Assembly: GCA_002418835.1 (NCBI GenBank)
Contig: DIEX01000010.1
Coordinates: forward strand, 1 to 10,559
Source: Spirochaetia bacterium UBA5763
GTDB taxonomy: Bacteria; Spirochaetota; UBA4802; UBA5550
Direction: 5' to 3'
Length of the DNA stretch: 10,559 nucleotides
In this document: positions 1 through 7,038 of the stretch, piece after piece
Layout of the letters: every line of letters starts with the position of its first letter
How positions within the stretch are numbered: position 1 is the first letter of the stretch
Program-made: the position numbers and the translations under genes
The notes under the pieces: model-generated
Database searches by the model: none
What the model saw: the letters and a program-made list of their open reading frames with translations, nothing else
What the model was told of the DNA's origin: nothing

Positions 1-446
1 AGAAGTACAGCTCACTTGATGAATTTCTGCGTAAGTGGAACAGTTCTGAAAGAAAGGATGCGATAATTGCTGAGCTTGAAGAACAGGGGGTGCTTGTTGA
101 TGAACTGCTCCAGGCTGTAAACAGGGAGTGTGACCTTTTTGATATTATATGTCATGTTGCCTTTGACATGCCTCCGCTCACAAGGCGCGAGAGGGCAAAC
201 AGTGTTAAGAAGCGTAATTACTTCACGAAGTATGGAGATAAGGCGCGCAGAGTGCTTGAAGCTCTCCTTGACAAGTACGCTGATGAGGGTGTGCAGCATA
301 TAGAGGATATGAAGATTTTAAAGATAAACCCCTTTGCCGGTATAGGTACACCGGTTGAGATACTTAACGAGTTCGGTGACAAGCCTGGATACCTTGAGGC
401 TGTGAGGGAACTGGAAAAAGAGATATATACATTGAGGACGTCTTAA
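1..446 (+). CDS. hsdR: Type I restriction enzyme R subunit (HsdR), 3' end only
   Basis: C-terminal part of the type I restriction endonuclease motor subunit. The reading frame is open from base 3 to the TAA at 444-446, so about 147 residues are visible and the start lies off the left edge; the ATG at 90 is internal. The visible part is charged and helical, with a stretch beginning YSSLDEFLRKW and a late segment containing NPFAGIGTPVEIL, resembling the EcoEI-type HsdR C-terminal domain that docks the motor to the HsdM/HsdS core. The nuclease and helicase domains are outside the window. HsdR uses ATP to translocate DNA and cleaves unmodified DNA away from the recognition site. The next gene is hsdM with no gap, which supports the assignment strongly. 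Confidence 0.88.
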   Translation, partial: KYSSLDEFLRKWNSSERKDAIIAELEEQGVLVDELLQAVNRECDLFDIICHVAFDMPPLTRRERANSVKKRNYFTKYGDKARRVLEALLDKYADEGVQHIEDMKILKINPFAGIGTPVEILNEFGDKPGYLEAVRELEKEIYTLRTS

Positions 447-1880
447 ATGAGTGTTAACATAAGCGGTATGATGAAGACAATCCGCAACATAATGCGCGAG
501 GACACAGGGCTTAACGGTGACGCGCAGAGGATTGAACAGCTTGGGTGGATGATCTTTCTTAAAGTCCTGTCGGACAAGGAGAAGGAGCTTGAGCTTATAA
601 ATGATAACTACGTTTCACCACTTCCAAAGGAGTACCACTGGGATGCCTGGGCAGGTGACGCTGAGGGGATTACAGGCGATGAGCTTCTTAACTTCGTGGA
701 TAGAAAGCTGTTCCCCGATCTTCGCAGCCTTGACGTAAGTACAGGTAACAGGCGTGCCCTTGTAATCCGTGACGTGTTTGAGGGTAACCACAACTACATG
801 AAGTCAGGTATAAACCTGCGGCGAGTTTTAAATAAGCTGAACGAACTTAATTTTAATATAGCAGAAGAGCGGCATCTCTTCGGCGAAATATATGAAGGGA
901 TATTAAAGGAGCTTCAGAGCGCGGGTAAAAGTGGTGAGTTTTATACACCCCGGGCAGTTACGCAGTTTATAACAGATATGGTGAACCCGAAGCTTAATGA
1001 GAAGATTCTTGACCCTGCATGCGGAACCGGTGGTTTTTTAACATGTACAATTGAGCATTTGAAGAAGCAGCTTAAAAAGGGGAGTCAGAGAGATGTACTC
1101 CAGGAGAATGTTGCAGGGTGGGAGTACAAACCTTTGCCCTTTCTCCTTGCAACAACGAACCTTATACTGCATGATATAGAGGTTCCTAACCTCAGGTATG
1201 ATGATACCCTCAGCAGGCCGTTAACTGAATATAAACAGAAAGACCGCGTTGAAGTGATTGTTGCAAACCCTCCGTTCGGCGGAGTGGTGTCCAGCGGCTT
1301 TGAAAAGAACTTCCCGCAGAACTTCAGGACAAAGGAGTCCGCTGACCTATTCCTTGTGCTTATGATACATTTATTAAAAGATGGCGGCAGGGCAGGTATA
1401 GTACTCCCTGACGGGTCGCTCACAGGTGACGGGGTGAAGCAGAGGATAAGGGAACACCTGCTCACGACATGCAACCTTCATACAATAATAAGGCTCCCCA
1501 ACTCGGTGTTTCAGCCTTATGCAAGCGTGGCAACAAACCTTCTTTTCTTTACAAAGGGAGCGCCCACAAAAGAGATATGGTATTATGAACATAGGCTCCC
1601 TGAGGGGATGAAGGCATATTCAAAGACAAAGACAATACAGGTGAATGAGTTTGAGCCGATCAAGGATTGGTGGTACAAACGGGCTGAAAGTGATGTTGCA
1701 TGGAAAGTACCTATTGATAAGATAAAAGCTGACGGGTATAATATCGATATAAAGAATCCCCATGTAAAAGAGGAGGAGCATACATACACAAGTACTGAAC
1801 TCCTCGAACTGCTGCACAGCTCTTTCAGGAAGAGTGATGAACTGCTTGATAAGCTGAAGAAAGAATTAATTAAAGGGTGA
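447..1880 (+). CDS. hsdM: Type I DNA methyltransferase M subunit (HsdM)
   Basis: Complete 477-residue N6-adenine DNA methyltransferase subunit. It transfers a methyl group from S-adenosylmethionine to adenine within the site chosen by HsdS and is also a core part of the restriction complex. Residues 1-150 are the helical HsdM N-terminal domain. The SAM-binding motif I DPACGTGGF is at 189-197, preceded by the typical GEFYTPR segment. The catalytic motif IV NPPF is at 274-277, followed by ADLFLVLMIHLLKDGGRAGIVLPDG-type sequence, which I see as the standard core. Length is normal for the family. The ATG directly follows the hsdR stop codon, with GAGG at 434-437 as a plausible ribosome binding site, so the two are translationally coupled. 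All key motifs are intact. Confidence 0.97.
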   Translation: MSVNISGMMKTIRNIMREDTGLNGDAQRIEQLGWMIFLKVLSDKEKELELINDNYVSPLPKEYHWDAWAGDAEGITGDELLNFVDRKLFPDLRSLDVSTGNRRALVIRDVFEGNHNYMKSGINLRRVLNKLNELNFNIAEERHLFGEIYEGILKELQSAGKSGEFYTPRAVTQFITDMVNPKLNEKILDPACGTGGFLTCTIEHLKKQLKKGSQRDVLQENVAGWEYKPLPFLLATTNLILHDIEVPNLRYDDTLSRPLTEYKQKDRVEVIVANPPFGGVVSSGFEKNFPQNFRTKESADLFLVLMIHLLKDGGRAGIVLPDGSLTGDGVKQRIREHLLTTCNLHTIIRLPNSVFQPYASVATNLLFFTKGAPTKEIWYYEHRLPEGMKAYSKTKTIQVNEFEPIKDWWYKRAESDVAWKVPIDKIKADGYNIDIKNPHVKEEEHTYTSTELLELLHSSFRKSDELLDKLKKELIKG

Positions 1881-1884
1881 ATTT

Positions 1885-1971
1885 ATGAAGAAGGAATTGA
1901 TTGAAGACCATATTGTTGATGTCACCCAAATGGTAGCGGTGTAGAATAACTCCTGAAAAGAGAAAATAAAC
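1885..1971 (+). pseudogene. Remnant of a DinD/BRO-like gene between hsdM and hsdS
   Basis: The 188-base gap between hsdM and hsdS holds no intact gene. An ATG at 1885 opens a 19-codon frame ending at 1944 that contains IEDHIVDVTQMV. This resembles a conserved stretch of DinD-type (damage-inducible protein D, BRO-like) proteins, where I recall the pattern I-E-D-H-F-x-x-V-x-K-M-V followed by G-S-G-A. A GSGV appears here too, but in a different frame from 1932, as expected after a small frameshift or deletion. The rest of the family sequence is missing. Genes of this kind are known as passengers between hsdM and hsdS. The match is short and made by eye, so the call is tentative; the end coordinate is approximate. 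Confidence 0.4.
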
Positions 1972-2068
1972 AAGCAGCGAAAATTAAATCAAGGAAAAGA
2001 AGAAAGATAAAGATAAATGAGTATAACAGGCAATACTTTGTATCAACTAATGAAAAAGGAACCAGGAA

Positions 2069-3409
2069 ATGGATAGGTATCCGAAGAAAACTATCGGCGA
2101 ACTTTGCCATATAGAAAAAGGTACAACCGGGCTTGCCAGTGCAGAGGCGGGACCATATCCGCTTGTGGCGACATCTCTTGAACGTAAAAGCTGTAATACA
2201 TATCAGTTTGATACAGAAGCGGTATGTATACCTCTTGTTTCATCAACAGGACATGGTAAGAAGACATTAAATTATGTTCATTATCAGGAAGGGAAATTTG
2301 CTCTGGGAACTATACTGGCAGCAGTGATACCTAAAGATAGCAAAATAATATCAGCGGCTTTTCTTCACAGATACCTGCAGTTTTTTAAAGATACAAAGCT
2401 TGTTCCATTAATGAAGGGAGCAGCAAATGTATCGCTTGCTGTAAAAGATATTGTAAAGATTGAAATTCCGGTACCGCCGATTGATGAACAATTAAAATTT
2501 ATTGAATTGTTTAATAAAGCTAATGGATTCGGAACTGAATTAGTCGGCGAGTTTGATACACAGCTTGATTATTTGAAACAGCTCCGTCAGTCAATACTCC
2601 AGGAGGCCATTGAGGGGAAGCTCACTGCTGAATGGAGGGCTTCGACAACACTCAGCCTACACAAATCAGGGAAGGAAATAAAAGGTAATCCGGATTATGA
2701 TGCTGCTGCATTGCTTGAGGTTATTAAGAAGGAGAAGGCAAAACTCATTGCTGATGGTAAGCTGAAGATGGAGAAACCTCTGCCGGTGATTGAGGATAGT
2801 GAAAAGCCTTTTGAACTGCCGGAAGGGTGGGTTTGGTGCAGGTTGGGGGAAGTTGTTAATCGTTTTCAATATGGTTCAAGTTCAAAGTCAGATAAATCAG
2901 GTATAGTTCCAGTTTTAAGAATGGGTAATTTGCAAAATGGTCAAATAATATGGGATGAATTAGTATATACTAATAGCGACGAAGAAATTGAGAAATATAA
3001 ATTGTTGAAGGGTGATCTATTATTCAACCGTACCAATAGCAGGGAATTAGTCGGGAAAACAGCTTTATTTCAAAATAACAGACAAGCTATTTTTGCTGGT
3101 TATCTTGTACGCTTTCACATGGTCTTGAATATCAATGGAAGATATATCAATAATTTAATGAATTCAGGATATCACAGGGAATGGTGTAATGCAGTAAAGA
3201 CTGATGCATTGGGTCAATCAAATATAAATGCTACAAAATTAAGTGAGTTTATTGTTCCTCTTCCACCTATCGCGGAACAGCAGGCAAATGTTGATCGTGT
3301 TGATAGTTGTCTTGCTATGGTTGATGTTCTGGAGAAGCAGGTTAATGGACGTAAGGTTTTAGCGGAGGAGTTGATGCAGAGTGTGCTGAGGGAGGCTTTT
3401 GCTTCGTAA
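2069..3409 (+). CDS. hsdS: Type I restriction-modification specificity subunit (HsdS)
   Basis: Complete 446-residue DNA-recognition subunit. It has two target recognition domains, each reading one half of a split DNA site, joined by helical spacers. TRD1 covers roughly residues 1-140 and ends in the conserved IPVPPIDEQ. A central helical region follows, with LRQSILQEAIEGKLTAEWR near 171-190. TRD2 begins at PFELPEGWVWCRLGEV, about residue 248, and ends in PLPPIAEQQ. The last 45 residues form the second spacer helix, ending LMQSVLREAF. This TRD-helix-TRD-helix layout and the length are normal. The ATG at 2069 has AAGGA at 2056-2060, 8 bases upstream. TRD2 (from about 2860) is visibly more AT-rich than the central spacer, which fits domain exchange, a common process in hsdS genes. 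Confidence 0.95.
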   Translation: MDRYPKKTIGELCHIEKGTTGLASAEAGPYPLVATSLERKSCNTYQFDTEAVCIPLVSSTGHGKKTLNYVHYQEGKFALGTILAAVIPKDSKIISAAFLHRYLQFFKDTKLVPLMKGAANVSLAVKDIVKIEIPVPPIDEQLKFIELFNKANGFGTELVGEFDTQLDYLKQLRQSILQEAIEGKLTAEWRASTTLSLHKSGKEIKGNPDYDAAALLEVIKKEKAKLIADGKLKMEKPLPVIEDSEKPFELPEGWVWCRLGEVVNRFQYGSSSKSDKSGIVPVLRMGNLQNGQIIWDELVYTNSDEEIEKYKLLKGDLLFNRTNSRELVGKTALFQNNRQAIFAGYLVRFHMVLNINGRYINNLMNSGYHREWCNAVKTDALGQSNINATKLSEFIVPLPPIAEQQANVDRVDSCLAMVDVLEKQVNGRKVLAEELMQSVLREAFAS

Positions 3410-3446
3410 TGAGATAATCAACTAGATAATAACTTAAAAACTAAAT

Positions 3447-3450
3447 GAGG
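3447..3450 (+). promoter_or_regulatory. Ribosome binding site deciding the DUF3010 gene start
   Basis: GAGG lies 6 bases before the ATG at 3457. The upstream in-frame ATG at 3445 has no Shine-Dalgarno sequence before it and overlaps this site, so 3457 is the better start. The resulting N-terminus, MNVMGIYL, also fits the family's usual M-x-V-x-G-I beginning. Confidence 0.6.
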
Positions 3451-3456
3451 TTTGTT

Positions 3457-3873
3457 ATGAATGTTATGGGAATTTATTTAACATCAAATATATTGAGAAT
3501 TGTAACATTGTCCGGAACAAAGAAACAACATAATAGAATACAAGAATCATTTCATAAGATTGAAATCCCTAAAGATAATAATTATGAATCAGTTTGTTTG
3601 ATAATCAAAACTCTGAAAGCATTTTGGAAACAAAACCAGATTGATGCTATTGGGATTTATGGAAGAGCAACTTCAGGACAAGCATCTGGTGGTTGTTTGA
3701 CGTTTAAATCAGAAGGTTTGTTGATTGGAATATCAGAAATAGAAATTAAAACAGTATTTTCAGCCACAATACGAGCAACAGATCGAAAAAGAAAGGATGA
3801 TAAAAATATACGACCAACTACCAATGATCTTGGTATTGCTTATGATGTTGCATTTGAGATGTTAGCAGAATGA
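3457..3873 (+). CDS. DUF3010 family protein, RNase H-fold-like
   Basis: A 138-residue protein resembling the DUF3010 family, which is thought to have an RNase H/RuvC-like fold. Visible family features are the N-terminal strand VMGIYL, the central signature GRATSGQASGGCLTFKSE at about 69-86, a later ATIRAT at 103-108, and a C-terminal helix with LGIAYDVAFEML containing D130. E86 and D130 are candidate acidic active-site residues. The first strand lacks the acidic residue usual in active RNase H enzymes, so catalysis is uncertain. An in-frame ATG at 3445 would give 142 residues but has no ribosome binding site. The stop overlaps the kinase start by 4 bases, so the two are probably co-translated and act together. 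Its cellular role is unknown; nucleic-acid binding or cleavage in defence is an inference. Confidence 0.75.
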   Translation: MNVMGIYLTSNILRIVTLSGTKKQHNRIQESFHKIEIPKDNNYESVCLIIKTLKAFWKQNQIDAIGIYGRATSGQASGGCLTFKSEGLLIGISEIEIKTVFSATIRATDRKRKDDKNIRPTTNDLGIAYDVAFEMLAE

Positions 3874-4961
3874 TAAATAGTTTACCAGAAGATATTCGAA
3901 AAGCGATATTAGATCGGGGTAATTTCGAATTAACTAGTATATGCCCAAAAGGTGGTAATGGCTATGTCGTTTTGGGAAGAGATAATATACTTGAAAGAGA
4001 TGTTGCAATAAAATTTATATATGATATTGATTCTGCGATTACTGAAGAACCAAAAAAATTATTTAATATAGATCATCCTAATGTTTTGAAAGTATATGAT
4101 GCAAGATTGTATGCAAAAGAATCATTATATTTCATTACGCCAGTAGCAAAAGGAGGTGATTTGGATGATTATATTGAAAAAAATGATATTTCATTAAAAG
4201 AAGCATTGAATATTGTACATGGTATTCTTGATGGCATCACACAGCTTCATACGCCTCCTGATATTTATCTGCATCGAGATATTAAGCCTTCTAATATTTT
4301 CATGGAAAAAAGAAAACCGATAATAGGTGATTTCGGCAGTATTAAGAAAATTGATAATGTTGATAAATGTGCCAAAGCTTCAAAGATGTCCCTTTTTTTT
4401 AAAACACCTGAATGTATTAAATGGAATAGACATTATATTGAGTCTGATATTTATCAAATAGGTGTAATATTTTATATGTTGTTAGGCGGTAAAATCAGTT
4501 ATTCTGTGAAAGATTATATGTCTGATAAAGAAAAAGAATCTTATAAAATTCTTACAGATAATTTTCAAAAAATCAAATTTGAAGATAATGTAGTATTTAA
4601 ATGTATTCTAAACGGCAAGATATTTAATATCAAATCCTTACCTATATATATACCTAAGAATATTATCAGAGTAGTAGTAAAAGCAACAAATTTAGATTAT
4701 AAGAAGAGATATCATAGTACTGCAGATTTTATGAAAGATATATCTCAAATAATGGCTGATATTCCTGATTGGATAGAAATTGATAGTATTATTTACATTA
4801 GAAATTTCAAAAAAAGAAATTACAAAATTGAATCTGCTGGTTCATTTTATTTTGTATTTAAACAACATGTCGGATCAAGTAAATGGATAAAAGAAAAAGA
4901 TTCAAAAACAATTGATCGGAGTAAAGCAATTAGATATCTGATGAATACTATTTCAAAATAA
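3870..4961 (+). CDS. Serine/threonine protein kinase with a short C-terminal tail domain
   Basis: A 363-residue Hanks-type protein kinase, apparently soluble: I see no membrane segment. The glycine-rich loop lies around GGNGYVVLG (28-36), with the ATP-anchoring lysine in VAIK at K48. The catalytic loop is HRDIKPSN at 135-142, the metal-binding DFG is at 154-156, and TPE (179-181) stands for the usual APE. SDIYQIGVIFYMLLGG follows as the conserved F helix. All key residues are present, so it should be active. The kinase domain ends near residue 290. A tail from about W301 to 363 contains FYFVFKQHVGSSKWI and matches nothing I recognise. The gene overlaps DUF3010 by 4 bases and is very AT-rich. 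Kinases occur in several anti-phage systems; a signalling role here is inferred from the location. Confidence 0.9.
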   Translation: MINSLPEDIRKAILDRGNFELTSICPKGGNGYVVLGRDNILERDVAIKFIYDIDSAITEEPKKLFNIDHPNVLKVYDARLYAKESLYFITPVAKGGDLDDYIEKNDISLKEALNIVHGILDGITQLHTPPDIYLHRDIKPSNIFMEKRKPIIGDFGSIKKIDNVDKCAKASKMSLFFKTPECIKWNRHYIESDIYQIGVIFYMLLGGKISYSVKDYMSDKEKESYKILTDNFQKIKFEDNVVFKCILNGKIFNIKSLPIYIPKNIIRVVVKATNLDYKKRYHSTADFMKDISQIMADIPDWIEIDSIIYIRNFKKRNYKIESAGSFYFVFKQHVGSSKWIKEKDSKTIDRSKAIRYLMNTISK

Positions 4962-4980
4962 TTATAATAATATAATATCT

Positions 4981-4995
4981 TATAAAAGTTTTATA
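4981..4995. repeat. Short AT-only perfect palindrome upstream of the TcmP gene
   Basis: TATAAAA and TTTTATA form a perfect 7-bp inverted repeat around a single G in the 92-base spacer between the kinase and the next gene. It could be an operator half-site pair or part of a promoter. In such AT-rich DNA it could also be chance. Confidence 0.3.
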
Positions 4996-5053
4996 GCTAA
5001 GGGAGGGTGTTTTAATTTAAATAGTATAATAAATTGAACATATCGGAGCATAT

Positions 5054-6184
5054 ATGGCTAGAGATATAAACAAAGAAAAATTTTCTGAAGAAACAATGCT
5101 TAAGCTTAATATATTTGCTGAATGTTTTCGTGAATGGTATCCTGTTTTTTTACATAATCCCTATATTAAAGGGATACATATTTTTGATTTTTTTGCAGGC
5201 AATGGTTGTGATGTCGAAGGTAATTATGGTTCTCCACTTATATTATTGAATGAGGCCAAAGGAGAGAATAGAGTATATTGCGATAAAGCTTATGATAAAA
5301 ACATTTCTTTTACATTCAATGAAGTAGATATAGAAAAATTGACTCAATTAAATACTAACATTGATAATTATATTGAATCATGTAAAAAAAATAACGCCTG
5401 CCATGAAAAGTGTGTTTATCAAAATGATATTTATTATAAAGGTTATAAATTCAAGGAATTGATAGGCCATGATTCCTTACTAAAAGTATTGCAAGATTCT
5501 ACATCAGCTAAATTCATTCTTCTTGATCAATACGGATTTAAAGAAGTAAATAACGATGTTTTTGAAAAACTTGTTAATGCACCGAAAACTGATTTCATTT
5601 TTTTTATATCTTCATCATTCGTAAAACGTTTTAAAGATATCGATGTGGTGAAAAATTATATCGATACAACATCAATTGAGTATAATGAAAAAAAACCAAA
5701 AGAGTGTCATAGAGTAATCGCTAATTATTTTGAAAGTCTAATCTCTGAAACAAAAGAATACTATCTAAATCATTTTACAATTCAAAAAGGAAAAAACTAT
5801 TACGGTTTAATTTTTGGTTCTCATCATACGTTAGGCATGGAAAAGTTTTTAAAAGTATGCTGGAAGCAGGATGTTCGTGCAGGAGAATCAAATTGTAATA
5901 TTAATGATGATTACGAAGAAGGAACGCTTTTTTATAATGAGAATGATACTCTTAAAAAGAAGCAGGTTAAGGAAGAGATTATATGTAGAATATTATCTAA
6001 AGAAATAAAGGATAATATATCAGGTTTAAAATTTACATTGAAAAGAAGATGTCTTCCGAAATTATTTGTTGAAGTAGTTGAAGAGCTTATTGAAAATCAT
6101 AAAATAAGTATAATAGGGAAGTTTAATAGGCAAGCTTATAATATACATAAAATTCCTCAATATGGAATTGAGATTATTAAATGA
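5054..6184 (+). CDS. tcmP: Three-Cys-motif partner protein (TcmP family)
   Basis: A 376-residue protein with the layout of the TcmP family, named because it is found beside a three-Cys-motif protein, as here. Residues 13-45 contain the typical opening helix (KLNIFAECFREWYPVF). The signature DFFAGNGCDVEGNYGSPL is at 45-62 and the second motif LLDQYGF is around D158, corresponding to the DPFG-like position of the family. The two motifs suggest a Rossmann or nuclease-like core, but the activity is not known to me. The last 80 residues are lysine-rich and may form a winged-helix domain. Unusual here is a cysteine cluster C110, C116, C120 that could bind metal. The start has GGAG at 5045-5048, 5 bases upstream. 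The 4-base overlap with the DUF5131 gene indicates a two-gene operon. Confidence 0.85.
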   Translation: MARDINKEKFSEETMLKLNIFAECFREWYPVFLHNPYIKGIHIFDFFAGNGCDVEGNYGSPLILLNEAKGENRVYCDKAYDKNISFTFNEVDIEKLTQLNTNIDNYIESCKKNNACHEKCVYQNDIYYKGYKFKELIGHDSLLKVLQDSTSAKFILLDQYGFKEVNNDVFEKLVNAPKTDFIFFISSSFVKRFKDIDVVKNYIDTTSIEYNEKKPKECHRVIANYFESLISETKEYYLNHFTIQKGKNYYGLIFGSHHTLGMEKFLKVCWKQDVRAGESNCNINDDYEEGTLFYNENDTLKKKQVKEEIICRILSKEIKDNISGLKFTLKRRCLPKLFVEVVEELIENHKISIIGKFNRQAYNIHKIPQYGIEIIK

Positions 6185-6909
6185 AAACAACAAAAATAGA
6201 ATGGACCGATAGTACTTGGAATCCTATTACAGGCTGCTCAAAGATATCAGAAGGTTGTGTGAATTGTTATGCTGAAACAATGTCTAAACGTCTTCATGCT
6301 ATGGGGCAAAAAAAATATAAAAACGGTTTCAAGCTAACTCTTCATAAAGAAGTTTTAGATGAGCCTTTAAATTGGAAGAAATCGCATACAATCTTTGTTT
6401 GTTCAATGAGCGATCTGTTTCATGCGGAAGTGCCATTTTCATTTATCGATAAAGTAATAGAAGTAATTAAAGCTACACCTCAACATCGTTATCAGATTTT
6501 AACAAAAAGATCAGATCGTATGAAAGAATATTTTCAGGATAGAGAAATACCTTCAAATGTCTGGATTGGAGTTACTGTTGAAGCAAAAAATTACAAAAAA
6601 CGTATAGATGATATCAAACGATTAAAAGCATCAGTTAAATTCATATCTTGTGAGCCATTACTTGAAGATCTCGGAAGATTAAATCTGAAAAATATTGATT
6701 GGGTAATTGTTGGTGGTGAAAGCGGAAATAGAGCCAGACCTATGAAAGAGGAATGGGTAGATAATATTCAAACTCAGGCAAAGAATAATGATGTTGCATT
6801 CTTTTTTAAGCAATGGGGCACCTGGGGGAGTGATGGTGTTAAGAGAAACAAAAAGTCAAACGGGAAGTTGATTAAAGGGCAGATTATTCAGGAGATGCCT
6901 GTATTATAA
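6181..6909 (+). CDS. DUF5131 / phage Gp37-Gp68 family three-Cys-motif protein
   Basis: A 242-residue member of the family once called phage protein Gp37/Gp68. The N-terminus begins with TKIEWTDSTWNPITGC and carries three cysteines, C19, C26 and C29 (CX6CX2C), followed by YAE. This spacing resembles a radical-SAM-type iron-sulfur site, and the family has been proposed to be radical-SAM-like. Other conserved blocks are FVCSMSDLFH, YQILTKRSDRM, NVWIGVTVE, ISCEPLLEDLG, VIVGGESG and FFFKQWGTWG, all intact. The length is normal. The ATG overlaps the TcmP stop by 4 bases, the usual pairing for this family. Such pairs are known from phages, plasmids and restriction loci; the substrate is unknown to me, and a role in nucleic-acid or protein modification is inference. 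Confidence 0.93.
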   Translation: MKTTKIEWTDSTWNPITGCSKISEGCVNCYAETMSKRLHAMGQKKYKNGFKLTLHKEVLDEPLNWKKSHTIFVCSMSDLFHAEVPFSFIDKVIEVIKATPQHRYQILTKRSDRMKEYFQDREIPSNVWIGVTVEAKNYKKRIDDIKRLKASVKFISCEPLLEDLGRLNLKNIDWVIVGGESGNRARPMKEEWVDNIQTQAKNNDVAFFFKQWGTWGSDGVKRNKKSNGKLIKGQIIQEMPVL

Positions 6910-6962
6910 TAATACATTTGAAATGACTTAAATGTTATTAAAAAAAGTATAAATAATATGCC

Positions 6963-6980
6963 AATATTTTAAAAAATATT
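6963..6980. repeat. AT-only inverted repeat after the DUF5131 gene
   Basis: AATATTTT and AAAATATT form a perfect 8-bp inverted repeat with a 2-base centre, followed by a short T-containing stretch. It lies 53 bases after the DUF5131 stop. It lacks GC pairs, so it would be a weak terminator at best; an operator or chance occurrence is equally possible. Confidence 0.3.
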
Positions 6981-7015
6981 TTACTTCTAAACCGTTCTGT
7001 TCGTATAAATTATAC
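6980..7015 (+). promoter_or_regulatory. Candidate promoter with an overlapping palindrome, for the ATPase-DUF4276 operon
   Basis: TTTACT (6980-6985) and TATAAA (7004-7009) are separated by 18 bases, a plausible sigma-70 pair upstream of the GTG at 7039. The -10 region lies inside a perfect palindrome, GTATAA-A-TTATAC (7003-7015), which a repressor could use. The 129-base spacer and the change in base composition suggest this operon is transcribed separately from the TcmP pair. No regulator is identified. Confidence 0.35.
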
Positions 7016-7038
7016 AATCTTCAATTCAGGAAATAAAT

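Noticed and set aside
1085..1474. A 129-codon minus-strand frame inside hsdM
   Set aside because: It lies entirely opposite an intact, motif-complete hsdM and has the composition of a shadow frame.
2017..2076. A 19-codon frame overlapping the hsdS start
   Set aside because: No ribosome binding site and no recognisable sequence; hsdS has its own AAGGA.
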